From Dictyophora rubrovolvata (taxonomy: Eukaryota > Basidiomycota > Agaricomycetes > Phallales > Phallaceae), in NCBI GenBank assembly GCA_029959195.1, contig CP114121.1:2480001-2544000 (forward strand): 64,000 nucleotides of DNA, written 5' to 3'. The notes below the pieces were generated by a model. The model did not search any database and was not told the DNA's origin. It worked only from the letters and a program-made list of their open reading frames with translations. Below are positions 45,955 to 56,834 of the stretch, in pieces. Within the stretch, counting starts at the first letter, position 1. Each line of letters begins with the position of its first letter. A program made the translations under genes and the position numbers.

Positions 45955-46857
45955 ATGACCTCCCGTCGTTTATTTGCACATGTTCCTCGCCCTCCCCCGT
46001 TCAGACCTGTCCCATCAGCATTCGAGGTAAATTGCCCCGCTTCTGAAGATGCTTCTGAATATTAGAGTCTTACTTTCTCGATGTTTTTTCTATTCAGGAA
46101 GGGAATATGGTTGAGAGCACGCAACCTATCCGATTCGATTCCTTTGAAGGCTCTGGTTTCAATCAACCTATTGGCTTCACCACACTCCCATCTGGGACAG
46201 TTTTTCAAATTTCTCAAAGAATAAGGAAGGACGCATCGGCAGGTAAACATTCGTTCGGGCCTACGCGAGGAAGTTTTTGATAGCTTAATGGGATGACTAG
46301 GAGGAAAATGTTCCACTCCTCAGTAACAACGCAATGTACAGGCTTACAAAGGAAGTTATCAAAGAAAGAATTATTGTCGTGGGTTCGATCGACGGGGTAC
46401 CCCACGATCTACTTACATTGAATCCTCGTCATGGATACCGTCCTGAAGGCATGTTGGAAGTGAGTTCATTGGATCAAGTTTATCTTCATACATAATATCT
46501 TTTCTCTACAGCAAGGACATATAGCATATTTGACGGCACCCCGCGGTGGGAGCAGTATGGACCAATCGACTGCGCAATTTCCGAAAGGAGCCATGATTGA
46601 AATCAAATCACTGCCTATGAGCAACAGAGTAAGCCATGCACAGCCCTATCTTTATGTTGCTCACCTTTGACTGTCGACTTGCATAATAGACATCGGGCCG
46701 CACTTTTGACGGCAACCTCGGGCCTGGTTTGGCAACTGATAAAACACCATTAAATCATGTAATATATAATGCTGATGTCCTGGAGAAGATTCGTTATAAG
46801 GTTACTTATCGGTCTTCTGAATTCGTTGAGCATTCGTCCCTCGAGAGAGTTATGTAA
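45955..46857 (+). CDS. U-family small protein, copy 3 (unknown function)
   Basis: Best-preserved U copy, up to about 210 residues in five blocks: MTSRRLFAHVPRPPPFRP to SAFE; EGNMVESTQPIRFDSF to RIRKDASAG; MYRLTKEVIKERIIVVGSI to EGMLE; QGHIAYLTAPRGGSS to KSLPMSNR; TSGRTFDGNLGPGLATD to the stop after SLERVM. Borders GT-AG are clear, with donors gtaaat, gtaaac, gtgagt and gtaagc. The join of blocks 2 and 3 does not keep phase with the evident donor and acceptor, so block 3, which starts with ATG in all three copies, may begin a second small gene. I do not recognise the family; no signal peptide or membrane span. Confidence 0.55.
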
Positions 46858-47582
46858 CAATAATGTTCTTAACTAATGATGTTTAACTCGGATGTTAAAC
46901 AGTATGCTATAGTATAGTCCTCAGTTTCCATGTGTTTTGATAAATGATCTTCTTTCCGAATCTTCTCTTAATAAAAGATTATTGTGTTTATTTGTGTCTA
47001 CACGATTTGCCAGAAATGGGACCATGGAAAATGTGCAAAAAACCAATTACTGAGCTCATCGAACAATTGCTGGAACACGAAATTGGAAAGCGAGTTGATT
47101 GTAGATAAATCCATAATCGTCCAAGGAGACATCAATGTGTGTGTAAATCTGTTAAGTCCCTGGGGGCTGAGCCCTAAATATGTCTCGTTGAGATGAATCG
47201 CGTCATTTCTCGTGTGCTCTTCGCTCGACAGGGGCGTAAGACATCGATGTTTTACGAAACGTCGTCACAATGCCAAGTTTGCTACCAAATTTCAACATGT
47301 TGTGTTATTGATTTCGAATATAATAGACTCAATAACGCTTCGTGAATCTCAAGAGATGGTCGAGAATGTCGGAATATACGATAAGGTTTACCTTTTAGAA
47401 CGTCGATCGAGTTTAATATGATTATACCAGTAGGGTTAAGAATGTGATTTTAGAGTTATTAAACACTGTATACTATTCAGGCTGGAGTATGTATAAAGTA
47501 CTGTATAATCACTGAAATAACATGAAACATTGAGTAAACAACTAGGCAATCGCCAGTGCATGTGTCACTTTTGAAAATGAAT
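46858..47582. other. spacer, mirror of 2,071-2,660
   Basis: Convergent spacer between U copy 3 and P copy 4; AT-rich, partly shared with the left arm. No gene seen. Confidence 0.5.
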
Positions 47583-48704
47583 TTATCTACGTTGCCTGGG
47601 GCTTTGATGGCCAGGAGACTGGGAATATGGGGAAGGCGGAATGAAGGGTAGGTTGGGATCCGATTCTTCATAGTAACCCTGATAATAATGAGGCTGAGAG
47701 GAAGAAGGTGCGTGGGTCCTTTGAGGTGAAAATGAAACTGGATAACATTCATGTCGGCGGGGAGGCGATGGAGGAGCAACGGAGTGATGGTAATAGATAG
47801 GCGCAGGAGGGGTATCATGGTGAGCCCGGGAGTGGGTCGACCCCCGGGAGGGAGTAGGAGAGGGATTGGAAGAGGGCATGGCACCACTCCTGGACCTTAC
47901 GTAGGTCCGCGGTCTTTCATCTTGTCCTGGAACGGTAGGAAGTGGGGCGACCCTTGGGTCGTCAAAATGAGCCATTCGATTGGCTCCGTTATTTGCAGCC
48001 AGGGGTTTGGACGCCGCATTTCCCGATTTTGAAGTCTCAGGATGACGATTATATTCTGACTGTGGCCAGCCCTTCGCTGGATCAAATCTTGGAACAGGAA
48101 CGTTGATGGTGGTCACTTCATCCGGATAAGTATCCGGGATGAAAGCAGGAAAGGCTTTGTTCGGAAGTCCAAGGGATTTCTTACCAAACCACTTCGTCTC
48201 AGGCTCTGGCAATTTAGCGAATGTTTCGTTGTTACGTTTTCTAACCCAAGCCAAAGACTTCCGCGTATTGCCAACGTCGAGCCCTTTATCCTCCATTCTT
48301 TTGAACATGCAGTCAAAAGCAACAAGGTCCTCATCCAACGCGTTTTTAGCGTCCATTGTGTCCTGCACATTTGAAGAATCCATATCTTCGCCTGGGAATG
48401 CCCTCGAAAGTGAGTCTCTAAAAGACTCTAAGTCCAGTTCCATTATGAACTGATAAACTGGGGTGTGTGGTTTAAAGATCGTGAAGAATTGATCGAAGTC
48501 AAGATTGACGAGGGAGTCGCCAATTTGTTTGACAGCCGCCTCTAGGTAGGCATCGGGCATAACTCGATGCTTATGTCCGCGAGAAGATGCATGAGAGTGC
48601 ATGTTCACAAATTTTGGAACAGAAGGTAACTTCGCGGGGGAACGACTAGGTAGCTTGGCGGGAGAAGTGGGTAGCTTGGCAGGGGAACGACTAGGACGCG
48701 ACAT
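47583..48704 (-). CDS. P-family protein, copy 4 (unknown function)
   Basis: Single exon, 373 residues, near-identical to copy 1 with only scattered changes. Begins MSRPSRSPAKLP with three SPAKLP units, then the family core and the Pro/Ser/His-rich tail with HYYQGYYEES and LPFIPP. The MSR start is supported by copies 2, 3 and 5. The frame is open a further 67 codons upstream, but a TATTTAAG box at 793-800 of the 48,000s lies about 90 bases before MSR. The high similarity of copies 1 and 4, against spacers that differ more, suggests selection or conversion. Confidence 0.82.
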   Translation of the reverse strand: MSRPSRSPAKLPTSPAKLPSRSPAKLPSVPKFVNMHSHASSRGHKHRVMPDAYLEAAVKQIGDSLVNLDFDQFFTIFKPHTPVYQFIMELDLESFRDSLSRAFPGEDMDSSNVQDTMDAKNALDEDLVAFDCMFKRMEDKGLDVGNTRKSLAWVRKRNNETFAKLPEPETKWFGKKSLGLPNKAFPAFIPDTYPDEVTTINVPVPRFDPAKGWPQSEYNRHPETSKSGNAASKPLAANNGANRMAHFDDPRVAPLPTVPGQDERPRTYVRSRSGAMPSSNPSPTPSRGSTHSRAHHDTPPAPIYYHHSVAPPSPPRRHECYPVSFSPQRTHAPSSSQPHYYQGYYEESDPNLPFIPPSPYSQSPGHQSPRQRR

Positions 48705-50722
48705 GAGTGTTGAATCTCCAAGATCAAGACAAGGGAAGTAATGAATAGGGTGAAAGTTGGGGTGTGTTGCTTTTGTCGTATTTGGCTTCAGGTATTTAAG
48801 CATTTGAACATGTGTCGTACCGAATGCAGTATTCGTCCGTGGTCCCATACTTATGAAGACACATGCTTTTTGACCAACACGTCCGGGCGTCCTGGGTTGT
48901 TTCATCCAGAAGTTGTGGACCGATCCTCAATTAATTACGATTGGCGTGTTATTGCATGGCACGGTGCCCGTTTCTCGTGAAATGTTACGGAAGTTTTTCC
49001 CATAATCGCAGGAGCTGTGTAGGCTCTCGGTGCCGCAAACCGCCCCGACTAAGTAGCGATCCAATGAACTAGAAATTCATTCTTTTCTCTCCTCTATGCA
49101 TCTGCCTCCCGCGGCTACGTGTGCATTGCCGGGAAGTGATAAATGTCCCTATGCGCGTTCCTTTATGTCTCGTTTAATATCTTACTTTTCTCCTCGCGGT
49201 CTTCCTTTGTTATCCATGCTCGTATTATCTTCTCAAAAAATGATAGATCTGAAGATCAAGATAGGATTCAGATCATATCATCTTCTACTCCTCGTGACGT
49301 TCGCCAGGTTTATATTATCTGAAGCACAGACAGGTATCCACGGCTCTGAGAAAAAATAGTCTGAAAGCCCGTGTCCAGAGGCTTGGAAACCGAAACAACA
49401 CAGCTGGAAACATTCCCCACGAAGTATTGTCATGCTACAAGCGTCTCTCAATCACAGTGCTCGGCGTGCATTGTTTTATCATTGCCTGATCCCTATAAAT
49501 ATGCGAAGGACAGTCTGAAAAATAGGCTTGTTTTTCAACTCATCTCCAAAATTTCGAGCCACTTGTCTGATTATTTCATGATTCTAGTCCGCAGAGTTAG
49601 GTGCTAACGTAGTACGCTCAGCGTTTTGTTTGAATGTAAACATTGACCACAAAAGAAAAGAAAAACGGCTATGTACTAAAGGATTTACGGCAGTCAACTA
49701 GTCACGTGCTGGTTTTCTTGCTGGCGCCGGCGCTCTTTTAATTGATTTTCGTTCCAGTTTGACAACGTAGTACACGTTCGAAATTTTGAACATTCATCCT
49801 GGTCGTGAATGAATGATTTCCTAGGACATGCTAAAATACGCGTCAAATACATGAAACCCGTTGCATCGAGGAAAGGGGGTCCTTCAAAATGCGCATTCTC
49901 AGTGCATTCCTGGTTTCAGGTAAATTTAACTAGCTGTCTTCTTGATCTCCTGAGAATACAGATCTTTGGAAGTCCAGGAAATCTGGAAATGCTCCATTAT
50001 TTGACTTTGCTGACATACAGGAGAAGTGACTTTACCGTAGAAAGATATGTCTCGGATGGATAAACCCCCACTTACCATCGGTCGCCTACAAGAGAATGAC
50101 TTCTTAGGAATTTTCTGAGAAACCAAAAGGTTAATAGCGTCCCGAGTTCAGAGTATTTGATCCCAAATATGTACCTGAAAGGTACGTTACCACTTCTCTC
50201 CACCAACTGCCAATGAGCCATGTTTTTGATGATTCAACTTTGATTGTGGCGTTCCGCACTATTTTCAGCGTCAACCTTCCTTTCCCTTCGAATTATCCAA
50301 TGGTATCATTGACACATTTCTCAAGCGAAAAATAGGACAGATATGAGTGACAGATCCACTTGATTGAAATTGGCTCCTGCTGTTCTAGTAATATCTGTGC
50401 TGGTGGAAATGCCACTAGAAAGCTCAAGGACGAGGCTTCTTGTCCCTAGATCGATGAAACATTGATAGAGGAAGACGTTTGTCGGAACAAAGGTCAAAAA
50501 TTGTTCTCTCTCTATATTCTCAACTAATAGTCTTCCCCAAAATATTCAATACTTTGACGTAACATCATAAATCGAATCCGCTGATTTTTTCGAAACGAGA
50601 GCTAAATCTGTTTCAGAAAAAAGCGCAGCGGTCTCGCTTACCTTTTGTATCTCTCGTCATGATCTGGTTTTAATGGAAATCTAACCTATAAAAGCTCATA
50701 TCTTTCAGTATTGAACTTTAAA
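48705..50722. other. P copy 4 upstream region and arm boundary
   Basis: 48,705-49,620 is shared with 1-945 and ends the visible right arm. From 49,621 to 50,722 the DNA is unique, AT-rich, and shows no gene; it ends in the promoter of the protease gene. Confidence 0.55.
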
Positions 50723-53001
50723 ATGCTCACAAGGAACATCTGCATACTTCTTGCTTTTGCAGTTATTGCATGCACTAAACCTATCTCTCATTCGGTCATA
50801 CATGAACAACGAGATAGCGTGCCAAATAGGTTCACAGAAAAAGGTCCAGCAACCAATACTACCATGCTAAGCTTGCGGATCGCCTTGACTTCTAACAATT
50901 TGGATGGCTTAGAAGCTGTGGTATATAAAAATGCATACCGCGGCAACGGCGTTTTCAAGGATCATCTCACAAAAGAGGAGGTAAGTCGTTAATTTAAGAT
51001 GCACATCTTCATTGTTAGACTCAAACTGACTCTAAGGTTGGATCATTTGTCTCCCCTACCACGGAAACAACTACGAAAGTGACCGAGTGGTTGTCTTCAA
51101 ATGGTGTTAACTTTACCACGAGAACGCCTGCTGGTGATTGGCTGCAGATCAATTTGGATGTCGCCACTGCCAATCAACTCTTCAATGCCAATTTTATGCT
51201 GTTTAGCGACGATTCAACCGGAGAAGAAGTGATACGGACCTCGTCATATTCCGTTCCTGCAGAATTGCAACCTCACATTCAGTTGATTCATCCCACTGTC
51301 ACGTACGGTATATCCAGCCGGCGGATGTTTTGGAAACTTACCATTGTCTCAGATTTCCTATAAATGTCAAACCGCCCTCCTTGACGTTTACACCGAAGTC
51401 AATCACCACCAAAGTCGACACGAACATTACTTCCAGAGCAGTTCCTTCGACGTGTAACGTTGGTGAAGTTACCCCTGCTTGCTGTAAGGGTTTCACTCTG
51501 CTTGACAGCCACTCGTCTGTCTGTTTACATCGTTTCAGTATGCAGTGGCAGCCCTTTATGGTATACCTTTAACTACGGCCGCTCAAACTACCAGTCAGTT
51601 AGCGATCGCTGAATTTGGTGGTCAATTCGCTCAAAAGGCTGATCTCTCCGTAAGAAAGGTTTAGCTTGTTACGTCGTCCGTGCTGATTCAACTCTCTACC
51701 ATCAGACATTCCTTAAGGATTTTACTCCGAATATTCTTTCTACGGTTGGCTTTAGCCTTCAAACTATTGATAATGGTAGCAATCCCCAAGGCCCAAGGGA
51801 TGCCGGAATTGAAGCTGTAAGTTTGTGTCTAATGTATACATAATATCATTCTCACTTGTACCTCGTGAAGGATATAAATGTGGAATATACCATTGGGTTA
51901 GCCGTGAATATCCCAGTGACAGTTATTTCAGCCGGAGCAAATAATACCGACGACCTCGACGGATTCATCGATCTCACAGAATTCCTTTTGTCTGAGTCGA
52001 GTGTGCAGCAAGTTTTGTTAATACCATTCACTTTTAATGAAGCTGATGTACCTGCTTCTCTGGCCCAGTAAGTGATAATTGTGCTCGAAATGCGCGTCTT
52101 ATTATGAGCGGCCACAGAACGTTATGCAATAATTACATGCAACTAGCGGCTCGTGGCGTGTCTGTAATCGTTCCAGCCGGTGATGGAGGTGTTTCTGGCT
52201 CAGAGTCTGAAACGTGCACAACATTCGTACCTACTTTCCCTGCGACATGTCCATTTGTAACATCCGTGAGTGAACTTTCAAGATAATTTATCTTCCTCAG
52301 TTTCCTCAATTTGGAGAACGTAACTAGGTCGGAGCTACCCAAGGTTTCGGTCCCGAAACACCATTTCCAAATAACGCAGGCGGGTTTTCCAACGTCTTTC
52401 CAGTACCATCATATCAATGCACCGCTGTTTCGCAATACCTCATCACCCTAGGGTCTACAAATGCCGGTCTATTCAACCAAGTAAGTGATACCAGGCAATT
52501 ACTAGTAGCTCCATATTGTGCGGAAGGATTATCGTTTGCCTAGTCAGGACGAGGCTTTCCAGATGTCTCGGCTCAAGGGGTAAATATACCCATTGTAGTG
52601 GAAGGAGAAACGGGTACCGTCGATGGAACGTCCCTTTCGGCCACAATTTTTGCTAGTGTCGTTGCTTTACTTAACGCTGATCTTATTTCGAGTGGAAATC
52701 CACCGCTAGGCGTACTGAATCCGTTAATATATGAATTTTCAAGTGCATTCAATGATATTACATCAGGGGACAATCCAGGATGTGGTACCAGTGGTTTTCC
52801 AGTACGTTCCTTTTGAGTCAAGTTTATGATTTCGGAAAGAAGCTCACACTGACGCATTCTAGGCCACGATTGGTTGGGATCCGGTCTGTATCATATTTCG
52901 TTAAGCCTTTGGATGTAAGTACTGACATCTTTCATTCTTAGGTCAGCGGGGTTGGCACTCCCAATTTTGCCGAGTTAGTTCTATCACCACACGGATTCTA
53001 A
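50723..53001 (+). CDS. sedolisin-family (S53) tripeptidyl-peptidase-like protease, active-site variant
   Basis: Multi-exon gene of about 560 residues. The ATG at 50,723 gives a secretion signal (MLTRNICILLAFAVIACTKP); an open frame to 50,711 has only TTG. A Pro-kumamolisin propeptide follows, then the peptidase: LYGIPLTTA, GGSNPQ-type DNGSNPQGPRDAGIEA, VPAGDGGVSG (oxyanion Asp), FPATCPFVTSVGATQGF, SGRGFPDVSAQG, DGTSLSATIFASVVALLN (nucleophile Ser) and the calcium site region NDITSGDNPGCG...WDPVSGVGTPNF. Introns include 50,981-51,036, 51,303-51,352, 51,484-51,538, 51,650-51,705 and 51,817-51,870. In the usual EANLDxQY motif the catalytic Glu is present (GIEA) but the Asp four residues later reads Asn (EADINVEY). 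Normally a secreted acid protease; here activity may be reduced or lost. Confidence 0.88.
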
Positions 53002-53714
53002 CTTGACGTAGCGAACATCCTTGCAATAAGCTTGTATCGACTTTGCGTAAAAAATGCAATGGCACGATAACTAAATCATCTTCTCGATTATCCTTAAACA
53101 TGATCATTGTCATTACGTAAATAATCCTACTTTTTCCACTACGAACATATCTCGCTTTGTCCGCAATTTGTTATAATTCCGAGTGCCGCCTTCTCTGTGC
53201 GCTTGCCCCCAAATGGCTTCACTCGAAAAGGGCATGTCAATTTTCTCGTCAAATTTGATGTTGGTAGTTTTGCGAGCCGTTATGTAGTATTGAGTTCCCG
53301 GTTTTTTCCTTTTCATTGCCGTGATAAGCCTTAGCATGTATCAAGGTATCTCTGTTCGATTAGCGAAAAGTTCAGTGGCATCTATGTTCTGACGTTGCGA
53401 TCATCTGAATCTCCAAGAAACCCTCAACTGTGTGGATCATGTTGTATCGTGTTGGGACTCTTCAGAAACAAAAGACAATTTTTTCCAACGTGGAGTGGAT
53501 AACATTCTTAATCAGTTGGACTAGTGAGGATATGTTGCCAACATTCTGTCGTCCTGATTTGTTTTTTGTTTAGAATAGACTATATTGTAGTTCTCTAACA
53601 CATTTTTGTTATCATGCTACAGGATGTCTAAGGTAATAAGGGACCAAGGAAAAAAACTGATTATTTTTATGATGATTAATGAAAGACCGTTGAAGGATCA
53701 TTTCAAGGGACAAA
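53002..53714. other. spacer, no gene seen
   Basis: Convergent spacer between the protease and P copy 5. AT-rich; the open frame at 53,113-53,337 has no support. Confidence 0.5.
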
Positions 53715-54725
53715 TTATGACTTGAACTTTCGTGATGATGATTTGGCTGCGTGATGACCCGTTAAAGTTTCATAATACTCAGAATAGTACGACGGGTGGG
53801 GAGGAATAAAAGGGGCGTTCTCATCGGTAGGCTTGAGACATGAACGAGGGCTAACTGTTTTGGGGGAAACGATAGAGGGAACTTCGTCAGGAGGGGTAGC
53901 TGAGTGAGCAATAAACGACATACTGGAATTGTCCGCCTTTCTGACATACACTTGTGTTCGTCCAGGCGTTTCGTGAACAGGGTGCTGGGAAACGGTGAAC
54001 GAGTTCCCTTGCCAAGCTTTACCATCCGGGCTCCGAACAGCATTATTGTGCATAGCTGAGCGGTGTGACTGCAGAGGGGTCTGAGAAGGGTCGTGCTTAT
54101 AGTGCGACGCGCCAGCCAAGAATCGAGTGTAAATCTCCTCCGGAAATTTCTCTGCACTAGGCGCATTCGGAGAAGTGGTAGAATGTTCCTGATCAGCCCA
54201 TCGAACGCGTTTTGGCGTCGCAGGAAGCGGATTTCGGTCCAAAGGATGGCGCATTGGCCTGGCATTGAGCTCAAGATACGCTTCCCGGTTACGCCCGGCC
54301 AGCCATGCCAAAGCTGACCGTACATTGCCAACGGGGCGTCCAGTCTGCTCAGAATATTTGAACATACCGTCCATATAAACAAGTTGTTCGTTCAAACTGG
54401 TTTTGGCTTCCATTGCAGCCCGCACTTCTTCGTCAGCAGCATCAACCCTGACGAAGGTAAACGCGTTCAGCGCAATCCTCCGAAACTGATCGGGATCGGG
54501 TTTCCATACAGGAGAATAGACGGGGGTATGAACGGGAGAGAGTGTGACGAACTGATTGAAGTCGAGACTGCTGAGGGCGTGTGTGATCTTCCAAAGAGCC
54601 GCCTCCAGGACAGCATCATCTGGATTTACTGGTCGCCCACGTTCCGGCAAAGTTTGGTGATAAGGGGAAACGCTTGCGGCGTTTTTAGGAATGGAAGGTA
54701 ACTTGGCAGGAGCGCGACGAGACAT
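53715..54725 (-). CDS. P-family protein, copy 5 (unknown function)
   Basis: Single exon, 336 residues, starting MSRRAPAKLPSIPKNAA. The core is diverged but alignable: AVLEAALWKITHALSSLDFNQFVTL, FRRIALNAFTFVRVDAAD, VYMDGMFKYSEQTGRPVGNVRSALAWLAGRN. The tail is rich in Ser, Pro and His and has NAPFIPPHPSYYSEYYE, the counterpart of the FIPP tail in copies 1 and 4. It lies outside the inverted duplication, so it predates or escaped it. A TTTAAATA box at 54,813-54,820 is about 90 bases upstream. Confidence 0.75.
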   Translation of the reverse strand: MSRRAPAKLPSIPKNAASVSPYHQTLPERGRPVNPDDAVLEAALWKITHALSSLDFNQFVTLSPVHTPVYSPVWKPDPDQFRRIALNAFTFVRVDAADEEVRAAMEAKTSLNEQLVYMDGMFKYSEQTGRPVGNVRSALAWLAGRNREAYLELNARPMRHPLDRNPLPATPKRVRWADQEHSTTSPNAPSAEKFPEEIYTRFLAGASHYKHDPSQTPLQSHRSAMHNNAVRSPDGKAWQGNSFTVSQHPVHETPGRTQVYVRKADNSSMSFIAHSATPPDEVPSIVSPKTVSPRSCLKPTDENAPFIPPHPSYYSEYYETLTGHHAAKSSSRKFKS

Positions 54726-56719
54726 TGTAGAAGTAATAGGTTGAAAAAAAAAGCAAAGACTGGGTGGGATGCGATTTGTGAGATTGATGCTTCTGTCGCG
54801 TTTGGGTGCGAGTATTTAAACTAAGCATAGGCCGTCCAGGCTGTAGTTTCCGCCCAAGACCCATGTTTGTGGACAAAGTTGAACGTCCGTTCTCTTCAGG
54901 ACCGAGGACGTTCTCGACGCAAACTCTCCCAATGGCCCTTTTCTTTAACAACGTCCAGCTAAGCGCGTGGTACAGTCCACTCGGGGGACAGCCGAGATGA
55001 GCGACGTGGTGGGATTGTTCTTTTATTTCAAGTCTACATGTGTTTTCCTTGAGTGTATAACATGCAATTCCGTTGTTTGAAGTTATGTCATCTGGGAGCT
55101 ATATGGGTCGCAATTTGAATGTAAAATCTAAAGACGTTTATTAATATTTAGAGGAGAAATAACGAATTTGTTAGGGAAAATACGCACAGCTGAAGCTGTT
55201 GGTAATTAGTAGCACAGTACGACATATATCCTTGTAGGGAACATTGCACAACAAAACAAGGACTTTTAGCGAAACGATGTTTCCTTTCTTTCCTTTCATT
55301 GCGAGACAACTGAGTTGCCTGCATCCGCTAAGGAAGTTGTTCCATAAGTCTATCTGCTGATTTAGACATAAGCATCAGGATGATTTTGAAAACTACCTAT
55401 TCTCTCTTCGTTTCTGCTTCAGTTGAACCGTGATCTTCTCAAGGCAACAAAGAACGGCAACTCTTGGATAAGTACGGAATCATTCACAGACAAGGCAAAA
55501 AAGCTTAGTGCCTAACGTTGAAAGGTGACTTCTGATCGTAATCCACCGAGAATGAGAAGGCTGTTAAAAACACCTCTTTGTCTGTACACCGCGCCGACTT
55601 TCTACTAGTAGACCGGCTGCCTCCGTAGTGGTTGTGACAGACGCATTTTTTACTGCCGGCGTCAGCGCTTCTTTGCATTGTCTCTTCACCTCACGCAGCG
55701 CAGCCACGCTCCTTTCTGGCACAACGTTCACAATGGATTTCGATTTCAATGCCGTTTGTTATGGTATAAGGGATGTATCGGAACGACTGTCTTTTGGTGT
55801 TTCTATTGTGAAGACTGGTCTTTATGATACATACTTATCGCGTGTCTGCTATGGGCAATTGCCAATGAACCATTCTTTTGTCATGCTGAGTTCTCTTAAA
55901 CGATTGACCTCGACAATTATACAACATGAGAAGTATATAAGGAGCTCTATCAAACCTCGAATGACCCAGTCTTATTGCCCCTTCTGTTCCCCTTCTGTTC
56001 CCCTTTTCGCACTCTTTGTCTGTTTTACATTCCAAAAGCTGGTCTTTTATCCATTCTTTCTGCTATTAAATTTTTCCATTCACCGTTTTGCTTACAATGC
56101 CGGAGCAAGAAAATACATCCCAAAAGCCACTTTCATCACAGCGAGGAAAGCAAAGTGCGATTTATGACAGTCTACCCTTCTCAAAAATCTCTCATTATAC
56201 CTAAGAGCCAACATCCAATAACACGGCAGCGCATTCAATAGCGTCTGCCTTCGACGGGGGTTCCAACAGCAGCCCCAGACATAGAGCTGGCAGTTCTGAT
56301 ACCCAGCGACCACCAACACGGCCAGTGTTGGCCCAGCTTTCCCAGAACAAATGATTAGGTGAAATAAAAGTCAGCCGTATTTGTTTTTTAACTGACCCAT
56401 ATAGTTGAAGTTTCCGATTATCTTCTGGTTTGTTAGGTGGTTCACGTAATTTTTTTCTCTACAAAATGAGGGGAGAATCTGCTCAGTGAGCAGACCGTCA
56501 AACCCCCTCTTGCATTTTTGGGTTTGGCATGCGGGTTTTTCTTAAGATGTATCGGTAGCTGGGCGAACAGGTGTATTCAATCCTTTACCACAATTATTTC
56601 AATGTTTACTTCAACTTAATTGTAAAGAAAGTACTGTCAGAGGCGTAGCGCGTTTTGTTTGAAAGATTATCAAAAGACTATCTTCCTACTAGGATTTCAA
56701 ATTCTTGAGCCCTTAGTAT
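54726..56719. other. spacer with weak coding-like segments
   Basis: No gene that I can support. The minus strand at 55,564-55,749 (NVVPERSVAALREVKRQ) and the plus strand at 55,628-56,167 are open but without homology or clear splice context. Confidence 0.4.
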
Positions 56720-56826
56720 GGCACTGTGTCCGAGTGGTCCAAGGAGTGTGACTCAAGCGAAAGCTTGCCCCGCGCGGGGTTTCTCATCTGTGTATGCAGG
56801 CAGGGGTTCGAATCCCCTCGGTGTCA
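56720..56826 (+). tRNA. tRNA-Leu(CAA) with intron
   Basis: Acceptor stem GGCACTG pairs with CGGTGTC with two wobble pairs, followed by discriminator A. D-arm TCCGAGTGGTCCAAGGA; anticodon loop CTCAAG with anticodon CAA; an intron of about 25 bases follows position 37; long variable arm CTG-TGTATG-CAG of a class II tRNA; T-arm AGGGGTTCGAATCCCCT. A T run at 56,829-56,834 fits Pol III termination. tRNA-Ser is less likely given the CAA in the loop. The lowest anticodon-stem pair is imperfect. Confidence 0.82.
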
Positions 56827-56828
56827 AC

Positions 56829-56834
56829 TTTTTT
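56829..56834 (+). terminator. Pol III T-run after tRNA-Leu
   Basis: Six T residues directly after the tRNA 3' end. Confidence 0.6.

Larger units (their letters stand above)
40800..49620. repeat. outer right arm of large inverted duplication
   Basis: Reverse-complement counterpart of the left arm. Homology starts sharply near 40,800, inside the C-terminal coding part of a kinase C copy, and continues to about 49,620, the point matching window base 1. The right arm has one kinase and one U gene where the left has two of each. Confidence 0.9.

Noticed and set aside
55628-56167. 179-codon open frame on the plus strand
   Set aside because: No recognisable domain, irregular composition, and a competing open frame on the other strand.
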